The translations under genes and the position numbers were made by a program. The notes under the pieces were generated by a model, which saw nothing but the letters and a program-made list of their open reading frames with translations, had not been told where the DNA came from and made no database searches. This document shows, piece by piece, positions 52,193 through 61,169 of a stretch of DNA of 64,000 bases; the stretch's first letter is position 1; each line of letters opens with the position of its first letter. Origin of the DNA: Micromonospora sp. MP36 (GTDB lineage Bacteria; Actinomycetota; Actinomycetes; Mycobacteriales; Micromonosporaceae); the NCBI RefSeq assembly GCF_008119785.1, contig NZ_VSFA01000025.1:1-64000 (forward strand). Reading direction: 5' to 3'.

Positions 52193-53248
52193 TCAGCCAT
52201 CGGCCATCGGTCTCCCGGGTGCGGCCGGCCGGGCCCGCGCGGCCCGGACGGCGCGCCGGTGCACCCGGAAGAGCGTCGCGGTGACCAGCCCGAGGATCCC
52301 GAGCACGGCCCAGATCCCCAGTGCCACCAGCGGCCAGCGCGCGCCCCGCCAGTCGAAGTAGACGGCCGACTTGAGCGAGTCGGTGGCCAGGCCGGGGACG
52401 TTCCACCGGTGCATCCCGCGCAGGAAAGCGGGCAGGAACTCCGGGGCGTAGATGCCGCCCGAGCCGGGGTTGCCGAGCACCACCAGCAGCAGGATCACCA
52501 GCCCGGTGCCGAGCAGCCCCAGCCACCCCTGCACCGCCGCGGCGACCATGCCGGCGGCGAACACGGTGAGCGCGCCCACCAGGAAGACCACCGCGACCTC
52601 GTGGTCCCAGATGTGCATCACCGGCCCGACCAGCACCGCGCCGATGATTCCGAGCAGCACGGAGTGCACCGCGAGGGTGGCGATCCGCAGGCCGGCGCGG
52701 CGCAGGCTGCGGGGTGCGGTGCCGAGCGAGATGCCCAGGGCGGTGGACGCCAGGTAGCCCCCGAGGACCAGGCCGACCGCAAGGTAGAACGGCACCAACC
52801 CGCGCGGGTCGCCGGCGGCGGTGGGCACCTCGTCGGTGACCTGGAGCGGCAGGTTGGCCTGCCGGGCGGCTTGGGTGAGCACCTGGGTGACCAGATCGGT
52901 GGCGGCGGGCGCGCTGGCGCTCGCCGTGGTGAGGGTCAGGCCGCCGCCCGGGTCGGCGTGGAGCACCGCGTAGACCTCGCGGGACCGCAGGGCGTCGAGG
53001 GCGCCGTCCGGGTTGTCGTACTGGACGGGCTTGAGCGTGTCGGTCCGGCTGCGGACGGCGGCCAGCACCGCCTGGGCGCGCTGGTCGCCCGCGGCCACCC
53101 CGACCGGCAGGTCGTGCGGGGTCGGCTTGTGCAGCGCCCCGACGTACGCCGCGATGAACGCGGTGGCCAGGGCGAGCGTGCCGATCAGCAGCCCGGCCGC
53201 CCGCGGCAGCCACTCGCGTACCGGAAGCTCCCGCCCCTGCTCGCCCAC
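52193..53248 (-). CDS. ABC-2/DUF3533-like membrane protein
   Basis: A 351-residue protein: one N-terminal helix, an extracytoplasmic domain of about 110 residues (PVGVAAGDQRAQAVLAAV ... EVYAVLHAD), then five or six helices, as in YhgE/Pip and ABC-2 permease-like proteins. No ATPase gene is adjacent, so a transport role is uncertain. Confidence 0.75.
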   Translation of the reverse strand: MGEQGRELPVREWLPRAAGLLIGTLALATAFIAAYVGALHKPTPHDLPVGVAAGDQRAQAVLAAVRSRTDTLKPVQYDNPDGALDALRSREVYAVLHADPGGGLTLTTASASAPAATDLVTQVLTQAARQANLPLQVTDEVPTAAGDPRGLVPFYLAVGLVLGGYLASTALGISLGTAPRSLRRAGLRIATLAVHSVLLGIIGAVLVGPVMHIWDHEVAVVFLVGALTVFAAGMVAAAVQGWLGLLGTGLVILLLVVLGNPGSGGIYAPEFLPAFLRGMHRWNVPGLATDSLKSAVYFDWRGARWPLVALGIWAVLGILGLVTATLFRVHRRAVRAARARPAAPGRPMADG

Positions 53249-53366
53249 GTGGCCAGCCTAGGGCGGCGCTTCGCCCGGGTTGTGCGGTTTCGCCGCCCCG
53301 CCCCGCCCCGCCCGGCGCGACCGGCCGGCCCGGCGGACGGCCGGAAAATCCGCTGGCCCGGGCCGA

Positions 53367-53372
53367 TAGCGT
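53367..53372 (+). promoter_or_regulatory. Leaderless -10 element for the S66 peptidase
   Basis: TAGCGT lies 6 nt before ATG 53379. Confidence 0.5.
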
Positions 53373-53378
53373 CGCGGC

Positions 53379-54419
53379 ATGACGTCGCTGCGCTATCCCG
53401 CCAAGCCGAAGCCCGGCGACCGGGTCGCCGTGGTCTCCCCGTCCGCCGGGCTGCCGGGCCTCTTCCCCCACGTGTACGAACTGGGGCTGCGCCGGCTGCG
53501 CGACGAGTTCGGGCTGGAGCCGGTGGAGTATCCGACGACCCGGCAGATGGGCGCCGACCCGCGGGACCGGGCGCGGGACCTGACCGCCGCCTTCGCCGAT
53601 CCGACGATCACCGCCGTGCTGGCCACCGTCGGCGGGGAAGACCTGATCACGGTCACGCCCCACCTGGACGACGCGGTGCTGCGGGCCAACCCGAAGCCGT
53701 ACTTCGGCTACTCGGACAACACCAACGTCCTCAACCACCTCTATCGGCTGGGGAACGTGGCGTACCACGGCGGATCGGTGCTGGTGCACCTCGGCCGGCC
53801 CGGCAAGCCGCACCCGCTGACCTTCGACTCGCTGCGGGCCGCCCTCTTCACCTCCGGCTGGTACGACCTGAGCCCGGCCACCGAGTGGGGCGACCAGCCG
53901 AACGACTGGCGGGACCCGGCCACGCTGGCGGACGAGCCGGTGATGTTCCCCGGCACCGGGTGGCGCTGGCAGGGGCCGGCGACCGTGGTGCAGGGGCGTA
54001 CCTGGGGCGGGAACCTGGAGATCCTGCACTGGCTGCTGGCCACCGACCGGGTCGGTGCGGTGGCGGACCACGCGGGTGAGGTGCTGATCATCGAGACGTC
54101 GGAGGAACTGCCCTCGGCCACCGAGGTCTTCCGGATCCTGCGCAACATGGGCGAGCGTGGGCTGCTCGCCGGCTTCCCGGCGGTGCTGGTGGGCCGGGCC
54201 AAGGCGTGGGAGTTCGACCGCCCGCACACCACGGCGCAGCGCCGGGAGTTCGTCGAGGCGCAGCGGGACGCGGTCACGCGGGCGCTGGCGGCGTACCACC
54301 CCGACGCTGTGGTGGTGTTCGACGTTGACCTCGGCCACACCGACCCGCAGTTGATCATCCCGTACGGCGGGGAGGTCCGGGTCGACGCCGTCGAGCGCCG
54401 GATCTCGGTGCGTTACTGA
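53379..54419 (+). CDS. S66 family peptidase (LD-carboxypeptidase/MccF-like)
   Basis: A 346-residue Ser-Glu-His peptidase: GDRVAVVSPSAGLPG at the N-terminus, the nucleophile Ser112 in FGYSDNTN, then GGNLEILHW with the family's Glu and GHTDPQLIIPYG with the likely His. S66 proteins trim peptidoglycan tetrapeptides or inactivate microcin C-type antibiotics; this one is closer in length to the MccF group. No microcin gene is seen. Confidence 0.85.
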   Translation: MTSLRYPAKPKPGDRVAVVSPSAGLPGLFPHVYELGLRRLRDEFGLEPVEYPTTRQMGADPRDRARDLTAAFADPTITAVLATVGGEDLITVTPHLDDAVLRANPKPYFGYSDNTNVLNHLYRLGNVAYHGGSVLVHLGRPGKPHPLTFDSLRAALFTSGWYDLSPATEWGDQPNDWRDPATLADEPVMFPGTGWRWQGPATVVQGRTWGGNLEILHWLLATDRVGAVADHAGEVLIIETSEELPSATEVFRILRNMGERGLLAGFPAVLVGRAKAWEFDRPHTTAQRREFVEAQRDAVTRALAAYHPDAVVVFDVDLGHTDPQLIIPYGGEVRVDAVERRISVRY

Positions 54420-55582
54420 CCGGCGCGGCTCACCGTCGCGTCCCAGTCGATCAGGTGACGGTGGACGGGGCCGAACATCTGCTCCGGGCTGGGCAGGGTG
54501 GGCGGGGAGGCCGCCTGCCCGGCCTTGGCCCGGTTCGTGGCGGCCGCGTTGCCGCCGATCAGCTCCACCCGGCCGCGCCGCAGCCGCTCGTACGCGTCGA
54601 ACGCGGCGTGGTCGGGCAGGTCACGTAGGCAGCGGGCCAGCTCGATGGCGCTCTCGATGGCCAGCGAGGCACCCTGCCCGGAGCTGGACGAGGGGGCGTG
54701 AACCGCGTCGCCGACGAGGACCAGGCGTCCCCGGTGCCAGTGCGGCACGGACGGCATGCGCTCCACCGGCCCGGTCGCCATCAGGGTGTCGGGTGTGGTG
54801 TGCGCCAGCAGTTGGGCGCCGGGGACGTGGTCCGCGTAGCGCTCGCGCAGCTCCGCCAGCCACTGTTCGGCCGGGATCCGGTGGACCTCCGCCCGGCTCA
54901 GCGGCTCGGTACGCGGCAGGCTGGCGAACCAGCAGAGCTGACCGTCGGGCAGCCGCCAGTACCCGATGAACGAGCTGCCGAAGGCGAAGTACATGGTGCC
55001 GGGCGCGGCGGGCACGGTGTCCTCGGCGGCCAGCCCGCCGAAGCCGAGCACGCCGGCGTACTCGGGGCCGGGTGCGGCCGGGTCGATCAGTGTGCGGACG
55101 GTGGAACGGATGCCGTCCGCGCCGATCAGCACGTCGGCGCTCGCGGTGCTGCCGTCGGCGAAGACGGCGGTGACCGCGTCCGGGCGCTCCTCGGCCGCGA
55201 CGAGGCGCTTGCCGTAATCGATCTTCACGCCTCGGGCGAGCGCGTGGTCGGTCAGCGCCCGGTACAGGTCCGCGCGGGCCATCGCGTGGGTGGCGGGCAG
55301 CCCGGGGAAGCCGTGGAACTCGCTGAGCTGGTTCCCCGCGCCGTCCGCGAGGACCACGCCGGGGACGGGGTGGCCGGCGGCCTGGACCGCCTCCTCCGCT
55401 TCGACGATCCGCAGGGCCGCCAGGCCGTTCGGGGCCAGGCTCAGCATCGCGCCGACCCCGTCGGCGTCCCCCGGGTACGCCTCGTGAACCGTCGCCTCGA
55501 TGCCTGCCCGGGCGAGTGCCATCGCGGTGACCGTGCCGCCGATGCCGCCACCGATCACCAGTGCCGTCCGTACCGCGCTCAT
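54413..55582 (-). CDS. FAD-dependent monooxygenase
   Basis: A 389-residue class A flavoprotein hydroxylase: ALVIGGGIGGTVTAMALARAG binds FAD, DVLIGADGIRSTVR is the DG motif, and VLVGDAVHAPSSSSGQGASLAIE the GD motif. The substrate is unknown. ATG 55582 has GAGGGGAG upstream. The PadR regulator is divergent with a shared operator-like repeat, so the enzyme is probably induced by an aromatic or drug-like compound. Confidence 0.88.
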   Translation of the reverse strand: MSAVRTALVIGGGIGGTVTAMALARAGIEATVHEAYPGDADGVGAMLSLAPNGLAALRIVEAEEAVQAAGHPVPGVVLADGAGNQLSEFHGFPGLPATHAMARADLYRALTDHALARGVKIDYGKRLVAAEERPDAVTAVFADGSTASADVLIGADGIRSTVRTLIDPAAPGPEYAGVLGFGGLAAEDTVPAAPGTMYFAFGSSFIGYWRLPDGQLCWFASLPRTEPLSRAEVHRIPAEQWLAELRERYADHVPGAQLLAHTTPDTLMATGPVERMPSVPHWHRGRLVLVGDAVHAPSSSSGQGASLAIESAIELARCLRDLPDHAAFDAYERLRRGRVELIGGNAAATNRAKAGQAASPPTLPSPEQMFGPVHRHLIDWDATVSRAGQ

Positions 55583-55626
55583 CTGCGGGCTCCCCTCTTG
55601 GTCCGTAACAAGGAGAATAGTTGCGG

Positions 55627-55653
55627 TGAAACTAGTCCGTGTCAACTAGTTCA
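55627..55653. promoter_or_regulatory. Candidate PadR operator
   Basis: TGAAACTAGT and ACTAGTTCA form an inverted repeat (one extra A) across 27 bp, between the divergent monooxygenase and PadR genes. It covers the -35 of the PadR promoter. Confidence 0.55.
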
Positions 55654-55667
55654 ACTGGCTCTATGAT
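55639..55667 (+). promoter_or_regulatory. Leaderless promoter of the PadR gene
   Basis: GTGTCA (55639-55644), a 17-bp spacer and TATGAT (55662-55667), ending 7 nt before ATG 55675. It rules out the ATG at 55663, which lies within the -10. Confidence 0.6.
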
Positions 55668-55674
55668 CGCTGTC

Positions 55675-56280
55675 ATGGAGACCGCCGTACGGAGTTCGCC
55701 GCTCGCCCTGACCGTGCTCGCCCTGCTGCACCACGAGCCGCTGCACCCGTACGGGGTGCAGCGGCTCATCCGGCAGTGGGGCAAGGACCAGGTGGTCAAC
55801 GTGGGGCAGCGGGCGAGCCTCTACCGGACCATCGAGCGCCTGCACGCCGACGGCCTGATCGCGGTGCGCGAGACCGGCCGGGAGCAGGCCTACCCGGAAC
55901 GCACGGTGTACGAGTTGACCGACGCCGGCCGGCGGGTCGCCCGAGAGTGGCTGAGGCGGATGCTGGCCGAGCCGAAGCAGGAGTTTCCGCAGTTCCCGGC
56001 GGCCCTGTCCCACCTGGCGATGCTCAGCCCGACGGAGGCGGCAGAGGTGCTGGAGGAGCGGGCCGAGCGCCTTGGGCGGACCCGGAACGAGCGGGCCGCC
56101 GCGCTGGGCGCGCACCCCGACCTGCCCAGGGTGTTCAACCTGGAGGACGAGCACCTGGACGCGGTGGCCGCCGCCGAGGAGCGGTGGCTGCGGTCGGTGG
56201 TCGAGGATCTGCGTACCGGCCGGCTCACCTGGACAGCTCCTGAGCCGGCCGGGCCGTCGGACGGCTCCGCACCGGCCTGA
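55675..56280 (+). CDS. PadR family transcriptional regulator
   Basis: A 201-residue regulator: a winged helix (ALTVLALLHHEPLHPYGVQRL ... VNVGQRASLYRTIERLHADGLI) and a C-terminal helical dimerisation domain. It probably represses the divergent monooxygenase and itself. It ends 22 bp before the convergent cyclase gene. Confidence 0.9.
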   Translation: METAVRSSPLALTVLALLHHEPLHPYGVQRLIRQWGKDQVVNVGQRASLYRTIERLHADGLIAVRETGREQAYPERTVYELTDAGRRVAREWLRRMLAEPKQEFPQFPAALSHLAMLSPTEAAEVLEERAERLGRTRNERAAALGAHPDLPRVFNLEDEHLDAVAAAEERWLRSVVEDLRTGRLTWTAPEPAGPSDGSAPA

Positions 56281-56301
56281 CCTGCCCCAAGCGGAGGTCG
56301 G

Positions 56302-57216
56302 TCAGCCGTCGACGACGGCGAAGGCGCGGACCGGGAAGGTGCCCATGCCGGCCATCATCGGCGGCGCGGCGGTGAACCGGAACCCCTCCGGAGGCAGGGC
56401 GGCCAGCCCGGTCAGGTGCTCCACGATGGGAATGCCGGCGGCGAGCAGGGTGCTGTGCGCCGGGCGCTCGCCGGCGGCGGCCGCGGTCATGTCGTCGATG
56501 TTGATCGAGTCGATGCCGACCAGGGCAGCTCCCGCCGCCACCAGCCACTCCGCGCCGTCGCCGGTCAGGTGGGGTGCGTCGGGACCGGCGTACCGGTCGG
56601 TGCCGAAGTGCGCGTCCCACCCGGTGTGCAGCAGCACCGCCCGCCCCGCCACGTCGTACGGGGCGAGCATCAGCCCGTCCACCGCCCGGGTGCCGGCCGG
56701 CACCCGGACCACGATCCCGGGCAGGTCGGCGAGGCGGTCGAGCGGGGTGCCGGCGAGGTCGGCCCCATCGGCCCAGCGGTGGGCGGGCGTGTCGAGGTAG
56801 GTGCCGGTGTTGGCGATCATGTCGATCCGGGCGACGTGGAACTCCACGCCCGGGGCGTAGTTCGCGCGGGACGCCTCCCGGGTCAGCCAGTCGGTGATCC
56901 GCGGCGCCGGCCAGCCGGGCAGCGTGGTCATCCCGTCGGTGATCACGTGACTCAACTCGACCAGGCGCCGGCCGCCGTCGCCCGCCGGGACGGCGACTCC
57001 CCGGCCGCCCTTGTGCGGCTCCTCGACGACCGTCTTGTTGGTGATCCGCACCTCGCCCACCATTAGCAGCCCGAGATGCCGGACCAGGAGCGTGCCCAGC
57101 GTCGCGTCGTCGACCTCCGGGCCAGGGACGTCCAGCCGGAATCCCTCGGTCCGCAACCCGCCGCCGTTGACGAAGACGACCTCCGCGTCGAAGACCGCCC
57201 GGTACTCACCTGCCAT
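56302..57216 (-). CDS. Cyclase/kynurenine-formamidase-fold protein with altered metal motif
   Basis: A 304-residue protein. The C-terminal 210 residues match the cyclase family (LSHVITDGMTTLPGWPAP ... TGWDAHFGTDRY), but the metal motif HxGTHxDxPxH reads NTGTYLDTPAH, with two His lost. The first 75-80 residues form an extra alpha/beta-like domain absent from the standard family. ATG 57216 is the best start. It may be a subfamily with other chemistry or a non-enzymatic relative. Confidence 0.75.
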   Translation of the reverse strand: MAGEYRAVFDAEVVFVNGGGLRTEGFRLDVPGPEVDDATLGTLLVRHLGLLMVGEVRITNKTVVEEPHKGGRGVAVPAGDGGRRLVELSHVITDGMTTLPGWPAPRITDWLTREASRANYAPGVEFHVARIDMIANTGTYLDTPAHRWADGADLAGTPLDRLADLPGIVVRVPAGTRAVDGLMLAPYDVAGRAVLLHTGWDAHFGTDRYAGPDAPHLTGDGAEWLVAAGAALVGIDSINIDDMTAAAAGERPAHSTLLAAGIPIVEHLTGLAALPPEGFRFTAAPPMMAGMGTFPVRAFAVVDG

Positions 57217-57259
57217 GCCGTCACCGCACCACGCCCGCCGGCCGTGGTCAAGATCCGGG

Positions 57260-57324
57260 CACCGCCACCTCGCCGAGTTGGCGGTGTGCTCGGCGTGGGA
57301 TACCGCCACCTCGCCGATGTGGCG
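57260..57324. repeat. Two ACCGCCAC hairpin units related to the 1359-1573 array
   Basis: ACCGCCACCTCGCCGA occurs at 57261 and 57302, 41 bp apart. Each unit folds (CACCGCCA/TGGCGGTG at 57260-57286; CGCCAC/GTGGCG at 57304-57324). The core matches the inverted repeat core near 1560 with two changes. It lies in the 252-bp divergent region between the cyclase and mfd. Confidence 0.7.
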
Positions 57325-57468
57325 CCCCCGGGCAGCCTCCCGCCCCCACCGGTGGCGTCGGGCACCACCCGGAATGTCTCGGGAGGGGGATAGTCTCGAA
57401 CGGTGCACCCCCCGTCCGGCTGGACGCGGGGTCGTCGCCGTGCGTCGACCTCCTGGAAGTGATCACTC

Positions 57469-60400
57469 ATGCTCACCGGACTCTTCTCCGCCGCCCTGGC
57501 CGACCCCGGGCTGGCCCGGGCGCGTGACCTGGCGCGCTCCGGTGCCGCGCAGGTCGACGGCCTCGACATCACCGCGCCGGCCGCGCTGCGTCCGTTCGCG
57601 GTGGCGGCCGTCGCCGCGGACGAGCCGGTGGGCGGCGCCGGGCGTCCGGTGCTCGCCGTCACCGCCACCACCCGGGAGGCCGAGGACCTCGCGTCCGCGC
57701 TGGGCAGCCTGCTGCCGCCGGAACAGGTGGCCGTCTTCCCGTCCTGGGAGACGCTGCCGCACGAGCGGCTCTCGCCCCGCTCCGACACCGTCGGGCGGCG
57801 GCTGGCCGTGCTGCGCCGGCTGGCGCACCCGGAGTCGGCCGACGCGCACGGGCGGACGGGGCCGCTGCGGGTGGTGGTGGCGCCCGTCCGGTCGCTGCTG
57901 CAGCCGCAGCTCAAGGGGCTCGGCGACCTGGAACCGGTGCAGCTCACCGCCGGTGACGAGGCGGACCTGGAGGAGGTCGCCCGCCGGCTCACCGACATGG
58001 CGTACGCGCGGGTGGACCTGGTGACCAAGCGGGGCGAGTTCGCCGTCCGGGGCGGCATCCTCGACGTCTTCCCGCCCACCGACGAGCACCCGTCCCGGGT
58101 CGAGTTCTGGGGCGACGAGGTGGAGGAGATCCGCACCTTCGCCGTCGCCGACCAGCGGACCATCGAGCAGGTTCCGCAGCTCTGGGCGCCACCGTGCCGG
58201 GAGCTGCTGCTCACCCCGGCGGTGCGCCGGCGGGCCGCCGCGCTGGCCGAGGAGCATCCGGAGCTGGCCGAGATCCTCGACAAGCTGGCCGAGGGCATCC
58301 CGGTCGAGGGGATGGAGTCGCTTGCCCCGGCGCTGATCGGCGCCGACTCGATGGAGCTGCTGCTGGACTGCATGCCGGCCGGCAGCCACGTGCTGCTCTG
58401 CGACCCGGAGCGGATCCGTACTCGGGCGCACGACCTGGTGCGTACCTCGGAGGAGTTCCTCCAGGCGAGCTGGGCCGCGGCCGCCGTCGGGGGCCAGGCC
58501 CCGGTCGACCTGGGCGCCGCCGCATTCCGGACCCTGGCCGACGTACGCACGGCCGCCCGCGCCCTGCGCCAGCCCTGGTGGACCCTCGCGCCGTTCGGCC
58601 TAACCGAGGCGGAGGCCGCGCCGACCCGGCAGCCGTGGGAGGACGAGCCCACCGAGGTCGACGTCACCCCCGACGACGCGATCGCGGTGACCCTGGCTGC
58701 CCAGCCGGCGCCGCTCTACCACGGGGAGACCGCCCGGGTGGTCGACGACCTCAAGCGCTGGGCCGGCGAGGGCTGGTCGATCGCGCTGGTCTTCGAGGGG
58801 CACGGTCCCGCCCAGCGGGCCGTCGAGGTGCTCCGCGACGCCGGGCTCGGCGCCCGGTTCATCGAGGAGGTGCCGGCCGCGCCCGCCCCCGGCGAGCTGC
58901 TGGTCTCCTGCGGCTGCCTGACCGCCGGCTTCGCCGACGAGGCGTCCCGGTTCGTGCTGCTCACCGGCAACGACGTGACGGGCGGCCGGGGCGCCTCCAC
59001 CCGGGACATGCGCAAGCTGCCCAGCCGGCGGCGCAACACCATCGACCCGCTGGAGCTCAAGGCCGGCGACCACGTGGTGCACGAGCAACACGGCATCGGC
59101 CGGTACGTCGAGCTGGTGCAGCGCACGGTCAACGGCGCCTCCCGGGAATACCTGGTCATCGAGTACGCCCCGAGCAAGCGCGGCCAGCCCGGCGACCGGC
59201 TCTTCGTCCCCACCGACCAGCTCGACCAGCTCTCCCGCTACGTCGGCGGCGAGCAGCCCACCCTGCACAAGATGGGCGGCTCGGACTGGCAGAAGTCGAA
59301 GGCGCGCGCCCGCAAGGCGGTCCGCGAGATCGCCGCTCAGCTCATCCAGCTCTACGCCGCCCGCAAGGCGTCCAAGGGGCACTCGTTCGGCCCGGACACC
59401 CCGTGGCAGCGGGAGCTGGAGGACGCCTTCCCCTGGCAGGAGACGCCGGACCAGCTGGCCGCCATCGAGGAGGTCAAGCGGGACATGGAGCAGACCGTCC
59501 CGATGGACCGGCTGATCTGCGGCGACGTCGGCTATGGCAAGACCGAGATCGCGGTCCGGGCGGCGTTCAAGGCGGTGCAGGACGGCAAGCAGGTGGCCGT
59601 GCTGGTGCCCACCACTTTGCTGGTGCAGCAGCACTACAACACCTTCGCCGAGCGGATGAGCCAATTCCCGATCACCATACGGCAGCTCTCCCGGTTCCAG
59701 ACGCCGAAGGAGGCCGAGCAGACCCTGGCGATGGTGGCCGACGGCACCGTCGACATCGTCATCGGCACCCACCGGCTGCTCCAAGCGGCCACCCGGTTCA
59801 AGCAGCTCGGCCTGGTCATCATCGACGAGGAGCAGCGCTTCGGCGTCGAGCACAAGGAGCACCTGAAGACCCTGCGCGCCTCGGTTGACGTGCTGGCCAT
59901 GTCGGCCACCCCGATCCCGCGCACGCTGGAGATGGCGATCACCGGGATCCGGGAGATGTCCACCATCGCCACCCCGCCGGAGGAGCGGCACCCGGTGCTG
60001 ACCGCCGTCGGGGCGTACGACGAGCGGCAGGTGGCCGCCGCCGTGCACCGCGAGCTGCTCCGCGACGGCCAGGTGTTCTACCTGCACAACCGGGTCGAGT
60101 CGATCGAGAGGGCGGCCCGCCGGCTCCGCGAGCTGGTGCCCGAGGCCCGGGTCGCGGTGGCGCACGGCCAGATGAGCGAGGAAGCGCTCGAGAAGGTGAT
60201 GGTCGGCTTCTGGGAGAAGGAGTTCGACGTCCTGGTCTGCACCACGATCGTGGAGTCCGGCATCGACATCCCGAACGCCAACACCCTGATCGTGGAGCGG
60301 GCCGACCTGCTCGGCCTGTCCCAGCTGCACCAGATCCGGGGCCGGGTCGGCCGCGGCCGGGAGCGGGCGTACGCCTACTTCCTCTACCCCGCGGACAAGC

Positions 60401-61113
60401 CGCTCACCGAGAACGCGCACGAGCGGCTGGCCACCATCGCCCAGCACACCGAACTGGGCGCCGGCATGTACGTGGCGATGAAGGACCTGGAGATCCGGGG
60501 CGCGGGCAACCTGCTCGGCGGCGAGCAGTCCGGCCACATCGAGGGCGTCGGCTTCGACCTGTACGTCCGGATGGTCGGCGAGGCGGTCTCCGCCTTCAAG
60601 GGCGAGCACGCGGAGGAGGAGACCGAGGTCAAGGTGGACCTGCCGGTCGACGCGCACCTGCCGCACGATTACGTCGGCGTGGAACGGCTGCGCCTGGAGA
60701 TGTACCGCAAGCTCGCCGAGGCCCGCGACGAGGAGCGGCTGCGCGAGGTGGTCGCCGAGATGACCGACCGCTACGGCGAGCCGCCCGCGCCGGTGCAGAA
60801 CCTGGTCGCGGTGGCCCGGTTCCGGCTGCTGGCCCGGCGGTACGGCCTGACCGACGTGTCGATGCAGGGCAAGCACATCCGGTTCAGCCCGCTGCCGCTG
60901 CCCGACTCCAAGCAGTTGCGGCTCAAGCGCTACCACCCGGACTCGGTCTACAAGCAGGCGCTCGACCAGGTCAGCGTGCCCCGGCCGAGCACTCGCCGGG
61001 TCGGCGGCGAGCCGCTGCGCGACCAGGCGCTGCTGGAGTGGTGCGCCCAGCTCCTCAAGGATGTGCTGGGCGAGCCGATCGCGGCGGAACCGGCCGGCGC
61101 GGGGGCGCGGTGA
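57469..61113 (+). CDS. mfd: Transcription-repair coupling factor
   Basis: A 1214-residue translocase that removes stalled RNA polymerase and recruits UvrA. It has an UvrB-like N-terminus (EQVAVFPSWETLPHERLSPR), the CarD-like polymerase-interacting domain (LKAGDHVVHEQHGIGRYVEL, about 525-600), a RecG-like motor with Walker A GDVGYGKTE, the DEEQ box in IIDEEQRFGVEHKE and RGRVGRGRERAYAYF, and a C-terminal inhibitory domain. ATG 57469 has GGAAG upstream. Confidence 0.97.
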   Translation: MLTGLFSAALADPGLARARDLARSGAAQVDGLDITAPAALRPFAVAAVAADEPVGGAGRPVLAVTATTREAEDLASALGSLLPPEQVAVFPSWETLPHERLSPRSDTVGRRLAVLRRLAHPESADAHGRTGPLRVVVAPVRSLLQPQLKGLGDLEPVQLTAGDEADLEEVARRLTDMAYARVDLVTKRGEFAVRGGILDVFPPTDEHPSRVEFWGDEVEEIRTFAVADQRTIEQVPQLWAPPCRELLLTPAVRRRAAALAEEHPELAEILDKLAEGIPVEGMESLAPALIGADSMELLLDCMPAGSHVLLCDPERIRTRAHDLVRTSEEFLQASWAAAAVGGQAPVDLGAAAFRTLADVRTAARALRQPWWTLAPFGLTEAEAAPTRQPWEDEPTEVDVTPDDAIAVTLAAQPAPLYHGETARVVDDLKRWAGEGWSIALVFEGHGPAQRAVEVLRDAGLGARFIEEVPAAPAPGELLVSCGCLTAGFADEASRFVLLTGNDVTGGRGASTRDMRKLPSRRRNTIDPLELKAGDHVVHEQHGIGRYVELVQRTVNGASREYLVIEYAPSKRGQPGDRLFVPTDQLDQLSRYVGGEQPTLHKMGGSDWQKSKARARKAVREIAAQLIQLYAARKASKGHSFGPDTPWQRELEDAFPWQETPDQLAAIEEVKRDMEQTVPMDRLICGDVGYGKTEIAVRAAFKAVQDGKQVAVLVPTTLLVQQHYNTFAERMSQFPITIRQLSRFQTPKEAEQTLAMVADGTVDIVIGTHRLLQAATRFKQLGLVIIDEEQRFGVEHKEHLKTLRASVDVLAMSATPIPRTLEMAITGIREMSTIATPPEERHPVLTAVGAYDERQVAAAVHRELLRDGQVFYLHNRVESIERAARRLRELVPEARVAVAHGQMSEEALEKVMVGFWEKEFDVLVCTTIVESGIDIPNANTLIVERADLLGLSQLHQIRGRVGRGRERAYAYFLYPADKPLTENAHERLATIAQHTELGAGMYVAMKDLEIRGAGNLLGGEQSGHIEGVGFDLYVRMVGEAVSAFKGEHAEEETEVKVDLPVDAHLPHDYVGVERLRLEMYRKLAEARDEERLREVVAEMTDRYGEPPAPVQNLVAVARFRLLARRYGLTDVSMQGKHIRFSPLPLPDSKQLRLKRYHPDSVYKQALDQVSVPRPSTRRVGGEPLRDQALLEWCAQLLKDVLGEPIAAEPAGAGAR

Positions 61114-61169
61114 GCCCATCCGGGTGGGCGGCGTCACAGCTGCCTGCCGGGCATGAGAGAGTGGCCGTC

